Source of the DNA: Kribbella sp. CA-293567 | Lineage (GTDB): Bacteria > Actinomycetota > Actinomycetes > Propionibacteriales > Kribbellaceae | DNA: 64,000 nt | NCBI RefSeq assembly: GCF_027627575.1 | Contig: NZ_CP114065.1 | Span: 4,774,001-4,838,000 of the forward strand | Direction: 5' to 3' | Shown: positions 25,549 through 33,345 of the stretch, piece after piece | Position numbering within the stretch: the first letter of the stretch is position 1 | Layout of the letters: each line of letters opens with the position of its first letter | Program-made: the position numbers and the translations under genes | The notes under the pieces: model-generated | What the model saw: the letters and a program-made list of their open reading frames with translations, nothing else | Databases searched by the model: none | Told to the model about the DNA's origin: nothing

Positions 25549-25583
25549 TTCTCGGTGCCATCGTGGATCCATGGCACTGAGAA
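25549..25583 (+). promoter_or_regulatory. Hairpin whose 3' arm begins at a start codon
   Basis: Arms ttctcggtgccat (25549-25561) and atggcactgagaa (25571-25583) pair along 13 bp, one pair being G-U in plus-strand RNA, with a 9-base loop. The ATG of the VOC gene is the first three bases of the right arm. It could hide the start codon in read-through RNA, terminate the upstream transcript, or act as a DNA operator. Confidence 0.5.
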
Positions 25584-25951
25584 CGAAGGCACACTGGTTC
25601 GGCGTCGCGCTCAACTCCCCCGACCCGCGCGCGCTGGCACGCTTCTACCAACGACTCCTCGGCTGGGAGCTGCACGCCGACGAGCCCACCTGGGCGACCC
25701 TCGCGCCGTCGAAGGAGGCCGGCTACAACCTGGGTTTCCACCTCGAGGAGCTCTATCAGCGCCCCGTCTGGCCGGCCGAGGAAGGCAAACCCCAGATGCA
25801 GGTCCATCTCGACCTCGAGGTGGACGACCTCGACCAGGCGGTCGAGCACGCCATCGACGCGGGCGCCGAGCTGGCGGCGTACCAGCCGCAGGAGCGGGTT
25901 CGTGTGATGCTCGACCCAGATGGTCATCCGTTCTGCCTCTATCTGGACTGA
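25571..25951 (+). CDS. VOC (glyoxalase/dioxygenase fold) family protein
   Basis: Single-domain protein of 126 aa with two beta-alpha-beta-beta-beta modules: FGVALNSPDPRALARFYQRLLGWEL at the start and VRVMLDPDGHPFCLYLD at the end. Possible metal ligands include the His in MQVHLDLEVDD and the final acidic residues. Family members bind metals, drugs or small metabolites, so no function can be assigned. The start codon lies in a hairpin and has no ribosome-binding site; a CATCGT hexamer ends 6 bases upstream. Confidence 0.85.
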   Translation: MALRTKAHWFGVALNSPDPRALARFYQRLLGWELHADEPTWATLAPSKEAGYNLGFHLEELYQRPVWPAEEGKPQMQVHLDLEVDDLDQAVEHAIDAGAELAAYQPQERVRVMLDPDGHPFCLYLD

Positions 25952-25969
25952 GCAGGCAGGATGTGTGCC

Positions 25970-26719
25970 ATGACGGAACTGGTGCACCTGACCGAGACCG
26001 ACGGCGTGGCGACGATCACCCTGGACTCGCCGCACAACAAGAACGCGCTCTCCCAGCAGCTGACGGGTGAACTGCTCGATCACCTGGCGACCGCCGACGC
26101 CGACAACGCCGTCCGGGTGATCGTGATCCGCTCCGCGCTGGACGTGTTCTGCTCCGGCGCGGACCTGTCCGAGGCGACCACGGTCGGCATGGGCGTCGGC
26201 GCGCAGCGGATGGTGGACGTCCAGCGGGCGATCGTGGCCAACACTAAACCCGTCGTGACCAGGGTGGCCGGACCGGTACGAGCCGGCGGTATCGGGATCG
26301 TCGCCGCCTCCGACCTCAGCGTCGCCGGCCACAGCGCGACCTTCGCACTGACCGAGGTACGCCTCGGCCTCGCCGCCGCGACGATCTCGCTGACGGTCAT
26401 CCCCCGCCTCACCGACCGCGCCGCGGCCCTGACCTTCCTCACCGGCGACAGCTTCGACGGCGCCGAGGCCGCGAGCCTCGGTCTGGTCACCACTTCGGTG
26501 GCCGACGCCGAGCTCGACCGGGCACTCGACGCGCTCCTGAAGTCCCTGCTCAAGGGCGCGCCGCAGGGCCTGCGCGAGTCGAAGAAACTGCTCAACCGCG
26601 AACTCCTCGCCGACATCGATGCCCGAGGCACCGACCTGGCCGAGCTCTCCGCCGGCCTCTTCGGCTCCCCCGCCGCCCAGGAAGCCATGCTCGCCTTCCT
26701 GAACCGCAAGAAGAAGTAG
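25970..26719 (+). CDS. Enoyl-CoA hydratase/isomerase family protein
   Basis: Crotonase-fold protein of 249 aa. The oxyanion-hole segments are FCSGADLSEAT near residue 60 and AGPVRAGGIGIVAASDLSVA near 105. One active-site acid of classical hydratases appears in FALTEVRLGLAAA. ATG 25970 lies 9 bases after AGGCAGG and is preferred over ATG 25961. It probably acts on an acyl-CoA, with specificity unknown. It follows the VOC gene closely, so co-transcription is likely. Confidence 0.88.
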   Translation: MTELVHLTETDGVATITLDSPHNKNALSQQLTGELLDHLATADADNAVRVIVIRSALDVFCSGADLSEATTVGMGVGAQRMVDVQRAIVANTKPVVTRVAGPVRAGGIGIVAASDLSVAGHSATFALTEVRLGLAAATISLTVIPRLTDRAAALTFLTGDSFDGAEAASLGLVTTSVADAELDRALDALLKSLLKGAPQGLRESKKLLNRELLADIDARGTDLAELSAGLFGSPAAQEAMLAFLNRKKK

Positions 26720-26767
26720 CCGCTAAACCAGTTGCCGCTCGCGGTGGCGCTTGGTGCACTGGGCGTC

Positions 26768-27511
26768 ATGACGATCACCGCGACGATGCGCAGGACGTTC
26801 CGCGAGCAGGGTTTCGTGGTGGTGCCCGGTGTGCTCACCGACGAGCAGCTCGCGACCGGGCGGAAGCTGGTCGCGGCGGAGCTCGAGAACACTCCACCGG
26901 CGCCGGGGCACGTGGGTATCCACTTCACCTGGCCACGGTTCGAGGACGGTTCGCATCCGCTGCTCGACCTGTACCGCGAGGCCGTCGCGCCCCTGGCCGC
27001 CGAGCTGGTGCTGCCCGAGCTCGGTGTCGACGAGCCGGACTTCGCCCAGATCGCGACCACGATTCCGCCGTGGCCGCACCGTCCCGGCGCACCGCATGTC
27101 GACGGGGTGACACCGTTGCCGGACGACGGTGTGCCGTTCACGTTCTCCGTGCTGGCCGGCATCTGGCTGACCGACCAACTGGAGGAGTACAACGGCAACC
27201 TGCACGTCTGGCCCGGCACGCACCGGAGGTTCGGCGAATACCTGGCCGCGCAAGGTGTCGATGCCCTGGCCGAGTTGTCGAAGGACACCAGCGGGGCGCC
27301 GTACCCGAGGATCGAGTTGGGTGAGCAGGTCCAGACCTTCGGAACGGCCGGGAGCGTACTGTTCGCGCACTATCTGCTCGGGCACAACATCGGCGGCAAC
27401 ACCGGACCCGATCGGCGCGAGACGATCTACTACCGACTGCAGGCCGGTGGGCATCGGGGGCGGTGGCGCGAGGTCGTGGCCGATCCGCTGAGCGAGTTCA
27501 GGACGGAGTAG
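26768..27511 (+). CDS. Phytanoyl-CoA dioxygenase (PhyH) family protein
   Basis: Fe(II)/2-oxoglutarate-dependent oxygenase-type protein of 247 aa. The N-terminus FREQGFVVVPGVLTDEQL is typical. The iron triad is H-x-D in PHVDGVTPL near residue 115 and a distal His in FAHYLLGHNIGGN near 205, followed by a 2-oxoglutarate-binding Arg in RRETIYYRL. Hydroxylation of an unknown small molecule is inferred. ATG 26768 is chosen over 26732 because homology starts there; no clear ribosome-binding site is seen. It converges on the nuclease-fold gene with a 14-base overlap. Confidence 0.83.
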   Translation: MTITATMRRTFREQGFVVVPGVLTDEQLATGRKLVAAELENTPPAPGHVGIHFTWPRFEDGSHPLLDLYREAVAPLAAELVLPELGVDEPDFAQIATTIPPWPHRPGAPHVDGVTPLPDDGVPFTFSVLAGIWLTDQLEEYNGNLHVWPGTHRRFGEYLAAQGVDALAELSKDTSGAPYPRIELGEQVQTFGTAGSVLFAHYLLGHNIGGNTGPDRRETIYYRLQAGGHRGRWREVVADPLSEFRTE

Positions 27512-28226
27512 TTCGCGGCGCGGTGATTTCGAGCAGCATCGGCAGGTGGTCGGAGGCGGCGACCAGATCTTCGCGGGTGACTCCCTCGATCGAGTCGAGG
27601 GGGATCACTCGGCCGGTCAGACCGGGTGAGAGGTGCGCGCCGTCGATTCGTTTGACCGGGTTGTCGGAGTGGAAGGTCGGTCCGGCGTCGACGCCGAGGT
27701 CCGTCAGGCCTTCGGTGGCCAGGCGGTCCCAGACCGGACCACCTGGTTCCTCGTTGAGGTCGCCGACCAGCAGGTAGGGCAGGTTGAAGGACTTGCAGCC
27801 GCGCAGGACCTGCTCCAGCTCGCGCTGGCGGCCGCCGATGTGCAGTCCGAGATGGCAGACCACCAGGGCCAGCCCGACTCCGCCCAGGGTCGTCCGGCCG
27901 CCGACCGAACCGCCGGGCAGCTGGGTGGCAATGAAGCGGAACCGGCGGCGGACGAACGGCCGCCAAACCCTCCAGTGCAAGGGATCCGCGACCTCGATGC
28001 CCTCGGCAACCAGAATCGCGTTGCGGGCCGAGGCGGCGATGTAGCGGAGCCCGAACGTCGCGGCCATCGCCCTGCGCTTGCGCCGCGTGCCCCACCAGGT
28101 CGGTGCTTCCTGGATCAGCGCGATGTCGGGCGCGCAGGCACGCACCACCCGGGCCAGTGCTTCCCGGTCGTCACCCCAGCGGTGCACGTTGTAGGACAGC
28201 ACCCGCAGCGACGGGCTGCCGGTCAT
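27498..28226 (-). CDS. Endonuclease/exonuclease/phosphatase family protein
   Basis: Metal-dependent phosphoesterase fold of 242 aa. Catalytic motifs in order are LSYNVHR, IALIQEAP (metal-binding Glu), VVCHLGLH, VGDLNEEPG (Asp/Asn), RIDGAHLSPG and ASDHLPMLLE (Asp-His). No signal peptide is seen. The substrate may be DNA, RNA or a phospholipid headgroup. It overlaps the upstream ROK gene by 4 bases, so it is co-translated with a sugar-kinase gene. Confidence 0.88.
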   Translation of the reverse strand: MTGSPSLRVLSYNVHRWGDDREALARVVRACAPDIALIQEAPTWWGTRRKRRAMAATFGLRYIAASARNAILVAEGIEVADPLHWRVWRPFVRRRFRFIATQLPGGSVGGRTTLGGVGLALVVCHLGLHIGGRQRELEQVLRGCKSFNLPYLLVGDLNEEPGGPVWDRLATEGLTDLGVDAGPTFHSDNPVKRIDGAHLSPGLTGRVIPLDSIEGVTREDLVAASDHLPMLLEITAPRTTPS

Positions 28227-29368
28227 GCCTCCGGATCACCGTTCAGCTCGGCGGTGGCCGGCTCGGTCAGCGGCTCGGCCGTCCGCATCCCCGTACGCCG
28301 TCCGACCGACTTGCGCGCCGCCCGCTCGAGCCGGGTCGACCGTCCACTTCGCCCGGCAGCCGTCTTCGCCGTCACCGCGGTCGTCTTGACCCGCACCCGG
28401 CGCAGCCAGGTCGCCTCTTCGCGGGCCAGATCCGCCGCGCCGACCATGCCGGCCTCAGGACCCAGTACCGCGCGTACGATCCGCGCCTCGGGCCGGAAAC
28501 CGCGGCCCGTCAGGGTTCGCTTGAACGCTTCGCGCGCCGGAGCCAGCAGAAGCTCCCCCGCGTCCGAGACCCCACCGCCGATCACGAAGGTGCCGGGATC
28601 CAGCGCGGCGGCCAGGTTGGCCAGCCCGATACCGAGCCAGCGACCGACGTCCTCCAGCAACTCGACCGCGACCGGGTCGCCGTCCTTCGCCAGGGCCGTG
28701 ACCAGCTGACCGTTGATCCGGCGCGGATCTCCGTCGGCCGCCCGCAGCAGGTTGTGCGCGACCGGCGAACCGGACAGCGCCAGCTCACGGGCCTCCCGGG
28801 TCAGCGCGTTGCCGGAGGCGTACTGCTCCCAGCAACCGCGGTTGCCACACTCGCACCGGTGTCCGCCCGGCACGACCTGCATGTGCCCGAACTCGCCGGC
28901 GATGCCGAACTTGCCGCGCTGCAAGGCGCCGTCGTTCAGGATCGCGCCACCGATACCGGTGCCGAGCGTGACGCAGACCAGATGGCTCTCGCCCTGTCCG
29001 CCACCGAACCGCCACTCCGACCAGGCAGCGGCGTTGGCGTCGTTCTCGACCACCACGGGCAGGCCGAGGCGGCGCTCGACGGCGTCCCGCAGCGGCTCGT
29101 GCCGCCAGGCCAGGTGCGGCGCGAACAGCACCGACGACCGGGTGCCGTCGACGAACCCGGCCGCGCCGATGCCGACCGCGATCACGTCGTGCCGCGACTC
29201 GAGGTCGTGCACGATCTCGGCGATCGCGTCCTCGGTCTCCCGCGGGTCCTTGGTGGGCGTGTCCCGGCGCAACCGGTCCAGGATGTTGCCCTCCGGATCG
29301 ACCACCCCGGCGGCCACCTTGGTGCCACCGATGTCGATGCCGATCGTCAACGCCTGCGTCAGAGCCAT
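28223..29368 (-). CDS. ROK family glucokinase-like protein with basic C-terminal tail
   Basis: Sugar kinase of 381 aa. The ATP-binding motif IGIDIGGTKVAAGVVD begins near residue 8, the catalytic acid lies in VVENDANAAAWSEW, and the ROK zinc motif is GHRCECGNRGC. Compared with the 323-aa paralogue encoded just upstream, it carries about 60 extra C-terminal residues rich in Arg, Lys and Ala. ATG 29368 follows AAGGAGGTCGTGCG. No helix-turn-helix is present, so it is an enzyme rather than a NagC-type regulator. Specificity, glucose or another hexose, is unproven. Confidence 0.88.
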   Translation of the reverse strand: MALTQALTIGIDIGGTKVAAGVVDPEGNILDRLRRDTPTKDPRETEDAIAEIVHDLESRHDVIAVGIGAAGFVDGTRSSVLFAPHLAWRHEPLRDAVERRLGLPVVVENDANAAAWSEWRFGGGQGESHLVCVTLGTGIGGAILNDGALQRGKFGIAGEFGHMQVVPGGHRCECGNRGCWEQYASGNALTREARELALSGSPVAHNLLRAADGDPRRINGQLVTALAKDGDPVAVELLEDVGRWLGIGLANLAAALDPGTFVIGGGVSDAGELLLAPAREAFKRTLTGRGFRPEARIVRAVLGPEAGMVGAADLAREEATWLRRVRVKTTAVTAKTAAGRSGRSTRLERAARKSVGRRTGMRTAEPLTEPATAELNGDPEA

Positions 29369-29426
29369 CGCACGACCTCCTTCGCCGTACCCCCTACGCC
29401 TCCTGAAACGGTACTGGAGCCCGCGG

Positions 29427-30398
29427 TCACCGCGAGCTCTCCAGCGTGGGGACCGGCCGGCGGGCAACGTCGGCGGCCCCGATCAGGCCCGCGTCGTTGC
29501 CGAGCATGGCCAGCCCGAACGCCGGGTGCGGCCGGTTGGCCTTGGCGGGCAGGTTCTTCTCGAAGGCCACCTGGGCCGACCGCAGCAGCAGTTCCTTGGC
29601 CGCGCTCACGCCGCCACCGATCACGATCGTGCTCGGGTCGAACAAGGTGGCGATGCTCGCCAGCCCCTCGCCCAGCCAGCGGCCGAGGTCGTCCAGCAGC
29701 TCGACCGCGCACGGGTCACCGGCGGCTGCCGCCTCGGTGATCATCGGACCGGTCAGCTCGGCCGGATCGGTGATCCCGCAGACGCTCAGCATCTGCGCCG
29801 CGGCCAGCGAACCGGACTCGGCCTGCGCCCGGCCCTCGCGGACCAGCGCCCGCCCGGAGGCGTACTGCTCCCAGCATCCCCGGGCACCGCAGCCGCAGCG
29901 GTGGCCGCCCGGCACGACCCGCATGTGCCCGAGCTCCGCCGCGACGCCGTGCGCTCCGCGGAGGAGTTGCCCGTCGATCACCACCCCGCCGCCGATCCCG
30001 GTACCGACCGTCACGCAGACCATGTGCTCGACGTCCTTCGCGGCGCCGAAGGCGAACTCGCCCCACGCGGCCGCGTTGGCGTCGTTCTCCACCACCACCG
30101 GGATCTTCAGTGCTTCGGCCACCCGCGCGCCGAGCGGCTCGTTGCGCCAGGCGAGGTTCGGCGCGAACAGGACCGTCGAGCGGTCCGAGGAGACGAAACC
30201 GGCGGCGCCGATGCCGACCGACTCGACCTGGTGGTCCTTGATCAGTTCGGCGGCCGCTTCGACGATCGCCTGCGCCGTGGCGTCCACCGAGTCGGCCGGG
30301 GTGTCGCGGTGCGTCCGGGCGACGATGGTGCCGTCCGCGTCGACGACGCCCGCGGCGATCTTGGTGCCGCCGACGTCGATGCCGATGCTCAATCCCAT
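29427..30398 (-). CDS. glkA: ROK family glucokinase
   Basis: Glucokinase of 323 aa, close in length and wording to the actinobacterial Glk that phosphorylates cytoplasmic glucose and supports carbon repression in Streptomyces. The ATP motif is SIGIDVGGTKIAAGVVD, the catalytic Asp lies in VENDANAAAWGEF, and the zinc motif is GHRCGCGARGC, with ELGHMRV before it. Its start overlaps the preceding small gene by 10 bases, and the second ROK gene follows 58 bases after its stop. Position in the conserved ArsA-glk block supports the name. Confidence 0.92.
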   Translation of the reverse strand: MGLSIGIDVGGTKIAAGVVDADGTIVARTHRDTPADSVDATAQAIVEAAAELIKDHQVESVGIGAAGFVSSDRSTVLFAPNLAWRNEPLGARVAEALKIPVVVENDANAAAWGEFAFGAAKDVEHMVCVTVGTGIGGGVVIDGQLLRGAHGVAAELGHMRVVPGGHRCGCGARGCWEQYASGRALVREGRAQAESGSLAAAQMLSVCGITDPAELTGPMITEAAAAGDPCAVELLDDLGRWLGEGLASIATLFDPSTIVIGGGVSAAKELLLRSAQVAFEKNLPAKANRPHPAFGLAMLGNDAGLIGAADVARRPVPTLESSR

Positions 30399-30811
30399 GG
30401 TTCGGGGTCCTCACTCACGTCGATCCGGTCCACGCGGGGCCGGGCGGGCCGTTCGGGTTCCTGCGCCTTGGCGGTCCGCGACTCTGCGTCCTCCCGGGCC
30501 TGCCGCGCGGCCTCCGCGGCAGCTTCCAGCAGCGACCGTACCGATCCCAGTACGCCGGCCGCCGCCGTCGACAGTTGCTCGACCGTCTCGGGGCTGGTGG
30601 TGCGCACCTTCGCGATCAACTGGCAGACGGGACACCACTGGCACTCCGGCCCGCCACTGCGCGCAGTACCGTGATCGTGCTCTTCGGCTACCGGTTCGTC
30701 AGCGACCTCTTCGGCTGCCGGCGGTTCGTGGTCGTGCCGGGCAGCCTGCTGGAGTACGGCGAACAGCTTCGCGGCCTCCTCGGCCACCGAGCCCACCGGC
30801 TCCTTGCTCAT
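30389..30811 (-). CDS. Small acidic protein with CxxCxxC motif, glk-linked
   Basis: Hypothetical protein of 140 aa. The N-terminal half is acidic and likely disordered, then the short motif ECQWCPVCQL provides three closely spaced cysteines suited to metal binding. A helical segment (SAAAGVLGSVRSLLEAAAEAARQ type) and a charged, proline-rich tail follow. Start and stop overlap ArsA (4 bases) and glkA (10 bases), so it belongs to that operon. Similar small proteins accompany glk in other actinomycetes, with no known function. Confidence 0.72.
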   Translation of the reverse strand: MSKEPVGSVAEEAAKLFAVLQQAARHDHEPPAAEEVADEPVAEEHDHGTARSGGPECQWCPVCQLIAKVRTTSPETVEQLSTAAAGVLGSVRSLLEAAAEAARQAREDAESRTAKAQEPERPARPRVDRIDVSEDPEPWD

Positions 30812-32124
30812 CTGGTGCCCTCCGAGATCGCCGTCGGCTCGTGGTCGAACTGCTGGCTCATCTGCTCACGAATCTCCTGCGCCAGCCCCTCGACCGAGTC
30901 CAGCGAGCCGTTGGGAACAGGGCGGTCGACCGGCCTCGGCAACGGCTCGCGCGGCGCGAAGCGGATCTGCAGCCGGCCGTCGTCCAGCCGGGCCCCCGCC
31001 ACGACACCGCGAGCCAGCGCGGCCGGCAACGGCAGGACGCGACGGTAGGAGCCGACCGTGATGATCAGCTCGTCGCCGTGCCTGGCAAGCTCCAGATCGC
31101 TCGCCGAGGCCAGCGGCAGCGGCATGGTCAGCGTGTAGGTGCGCCCGTCGGTGTCGATGTGCCGGTCGACCCACAGCGACGTCTCGTCGGTCGCGCGGGT
31201 GAACGGATCGTCCTTGCCGTACATCTCGACCGCGAAGGCGGCCAGCTCCTCCACGCCGACCGGCTCACAGGCGCGGTACGGCGACTCCCAGATCGGCAGC
31301 GGGCGGAACGAGTCGGCGACGTCGTCGAGGATGCCGCGCTGAGCAGCGACCCATTGCCGCCGCCAGTTGTCGGCACCGGCGGCCGGGAAGACCCGGTTCG
31401 CGATGACGCCGTCGACGCGGTACCCGAACAGGGAGAGCGTCGTCAGCGAGCGCCGGGCTTCGGCGACCACGACGGCCTCGGGCGTCAGCACCAGCCGCAC
31501 GGAGGCGTCGGGACCGGTCAGCAACGTGCGGATGTCGGCCAGGTCGCTCTGCAGCCGGCGCATCGCGTCGAAGACGGTGTCGTCGGGCATCGGCAGCCCC
31601 GACGCCTTGCTCAGCAGCGGGCGGAAGGTCCGGACGACCTTGCGCTCGGCGTTGAAGATGCGGCCCAGGTACCAGGTGAGGGCGTCCGGCAGGGCGAGCA
31701 GCCGCAGGGTCTCGGCGGTCGGCGCGCAGTCGACGACGATCACGTCCCAGCGGCCGGACCGGACGTGGTCGCGCACCTCCAGCAGCGCGAGCACCTCCTC
31801 GGCACCCGGCAGTACGGTCAGCTCCTCGGCCTCGATCGGGTCGACGCCGATCACGTTCAGCACCGACCGCAGGTAGGCCTGGATGTCGCCCCAGGACCGC
31901 TCGAACCGGCGCTGGGCGTCGATCTGCTGGACGAACAGCAGGTCGTCGATCTCGGTCGGCTCGCCACCCACCTCGCTGTCGAACGCGTCCGACAGCGAGT
32001 GCGCGGCATCGGTCGAGAGCACCAGCGTGCGCAGCCCGCGCAACGCGGCAAGCGTCGCGGTACCGGCGGCCGACGTGGTCTTGCCCACGCCACCCTTACC
32101 TGTGTAAAGCAGGATCCGAGTCAC
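30808..32124 (-). CDS. ArsA family ATPase
   Basis: P-loop ATPase of 438 aa related to arsenite/tail-anchored-protein ATPases. The deviant Walker A TGKGGVGKTTSAAGTA is at residues 8-23, switch I lies in LSTDAAHSLSDAFD, and switch II is VIVVDCAPTAETLRL. There is only one ATPase domain, and a beta-rich C-terminal part with a GSYRRVLPLP pattern follows from about residue 320. No arsenic genes are nearby, so a role in membrane-protein handling is more likely than arsenite export. GTG 32124 has no clear ribosome-binding site and follows the large palindrome at 32138-32293. Confidence 0.9.
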   Translation of the reverse strand: MTRILLYTGKGGVGKTTSAAGTATLAALRGLRTLVLSTDAAHSLSDAFDSEVGGEPTEIDDLLFVQQIDAQRRFERSWGDIQAYLRSVLNVIGVDPIEAEELTVLPGAEEVLALLEVRDHVRSGRWDVIVVDCAPTAETLRLLALPDALTWYLGRIFNAERKVVRTFRPLLSKASGLPMPDDTVFDAMRRLQSDLADIRTLLTGPDASVRLVLTPEAVVVAEARRSLTTLSLFGYRVDGVIANRVFPAAGADNWRRQWVAAQRGILDDVADSFRPLPIWESPYRACEPVGVEELAAFAVEMYGKDDPFTRATDETSLWVDRHIDTDGRTYTLTMPLPLASASDLELARHGDELIITVGSYRRVLPLPAALARGVVAGARLDDGRLQIRFAPREPLPRPVDRPVPNGSLDSVEGLAQEIREQMSQQFDHEPTAISEGTR

Positions 32125-32137
32125 TGAGATCAGAGCG

Positions 32138-32293
32138 TCCCGAGTCGGGGAGTGTTCGAGTGCCCGCGGTGTCCAGGTGCGTGCATCGGGGCGCCGGAGG
32201 GGCGCCCTCGATGCGGAGCATCGTGGGTGTTCGTCCGGTGCCGCGAGGTGCGTGCCTGGGCGCCGCGGGCACCGAGCAATCCCCGACTCGGGA
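32138..32293. repeat. 156-bp nested palindrome between ArsA and SRPBCC genes
   Basis: Outer arms tcccgagtcgggga (32138-32151) and tccccgactcggga (32280-32293) are perfect complements. Inside, 32161-32184 pairs with about 32248-32271 over 24 positions, six of which are G-U in plus-strand RNA. An inner hairpin at 32183-32214 has arms gcatcg/cgatgc and gggcgcc/ggcgccc. It fills the 172-base gap almost completely. It could be a structured RNA, a terminator or a palindromic mobile remnant. Confidence 0.6.
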
Positions 32294-32296
32294 TGC

Positions 32297-33217
32297 TCAT
32301 GACTCGACGCGCTTCTTGAGCCCCTTCAGGGCTGTGTCGATGATGACCTTCTCGGCCTTGCGCTTGAGCAGGCCGATCATCGGGATCGCCACGTCGACGG
32401 CCAGCCGGTAGGTGACCTCGGTGCCCTGGTCGCCCAGGTCACGCAGGACGTACGAGCCGTCCATCCCCTTGACCATCTTGGCCTGCACCAGCGTCCAGGT
32501 GACCTCGTTGCGGGCCCAGACGTAGTCCAGCGTGTACTCGTCGGAGATCGCCCCGGCGTCCACCTTGAAACGGACCTGTTTGGGCCGGCCCGCCTCGTCC
32601 GTGGACAGCACCTGGGTCTCCCGCATCGAGTCGGCCCATTCCGGATACGCCTCGAAATCCGCGATCACCGCCATGATCGCCTTCGGGGTCGCGTTCACGA
32701 CGATGGTCGAGGTGGTCTGCTCTGCCATCGATTCACCTCTTCGCTGCCGGGACGGGTTCTGCCGGGGCCCTTCCGCGGTCGAAACTGCCGAGGTCGCTCG
32801 CGCGACCTCAGGGCCCACGCGAGAGACTATCGCGGGTTCGTAGCCCGGCCTGACCTCACCTGCGGCGCGGCCCTGTTCGAGTTCGTCCTTCAGCCGCCAG
32901 ATGCGCTGCCGGTACCGCGCGACGTACCGCTCCTGGAGCCTGCGCAGCCGGCGCGGCCCGGCCGGCCGGGCGGGGTCGACCCGGAGGTACCAGTGCACGA
33001 CGACGCCGTCGCGGACCTCCTCCAGCCACCACTCCGCAGTACCGATCGCGGCGCCGGTGACCGCCCATCTGACCCCTTCGAGGCCGCGGCGCTCCGACAC
33101 GGTCAGGGTCAGCTCGGGCCACCACTCACGCCAGAGGGGGTCAGCGCCGAGCCGGGCGGCCACGTAGGCTGGATCAGCAACGACCAAGTCGTCGCAACTG
33201 ATGTCGAGCGCCGGCAT
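32297..33217 (-). CDS. Double SRPBCC (START-like) protein, possibly two in-frame products
   Basis: One uninterrupted frame of 306 aa encodes two ligand-binding START-like domains. The N-terminal domain (about 1-120, DPLWREWWPELTLTVSERRG) is joined by a linker of about 40 residues to a second domain starting at Met 164 (MAEQTTSTIVVNATPKAIMAVI). That Met (ATG 32728) has its own ribosome-binding site (AAGAGGTGAATCG), and the 143-aa domain alone matches a stand-alone actinobacterial SRPBCC family member. The linker reads like a former intergenic region without a stop. Either a fusion protein, or fusion plus a short product, is made. The ligand is unknown; the acyl-CoA ligase next door suggests lipids. 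Confidence 0.8.
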   Translation of the reverse strand: MPALDISCDDLVVADPAYVAARLGADPLWREWWPELTLTVSERRGLEGVRWAVTGAAIGTAEWWLEEVRDGVVVHWYLRVDPARPAGPRRLRRLQERYVARYRQRIWRLKDELEQGRAAGEVRPGYEPAIVSRVGPEVARATSAVSTAEGPRQNPSRQRRGESMAEQTTSTIVVNATPKAIMAVIADFEAYPEWADSMRETQVLSTDEAGRPKQVRFKVDAGAISDEYTLDYVWARNEVTWTLVQAKMVKGMDGSYVLRDLGDQGTEVTYRLAVDVAIPMIGLLKRKAEKVIIDTALKGLKKRVES

Positions 33218-33345
33218 GCCTGAGTCCTAGGTGTCCTGTGTCCCGTGGGTCACACAAATCTGGCTACTTGTGGGTAAGTGACTGTAGCGTGCGCCGGAGT
33301 CGACCCGTCTTGACCGACACAGCGTGACCGACTGAGGAGACGCCG

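Noticed and set aside
28223..29368. ROK protein as a NagC-type transcriptional regulator
   Set aside because: No N-terminal helix-turn-helix; the protein begins directly with the ATP-binding motif.
30808..32124. ArsA as part of an arsenic-resistance operon
   Set aside because: No arsR, arsB, arsC or arsD nearby, and the locus is a conserved core block.
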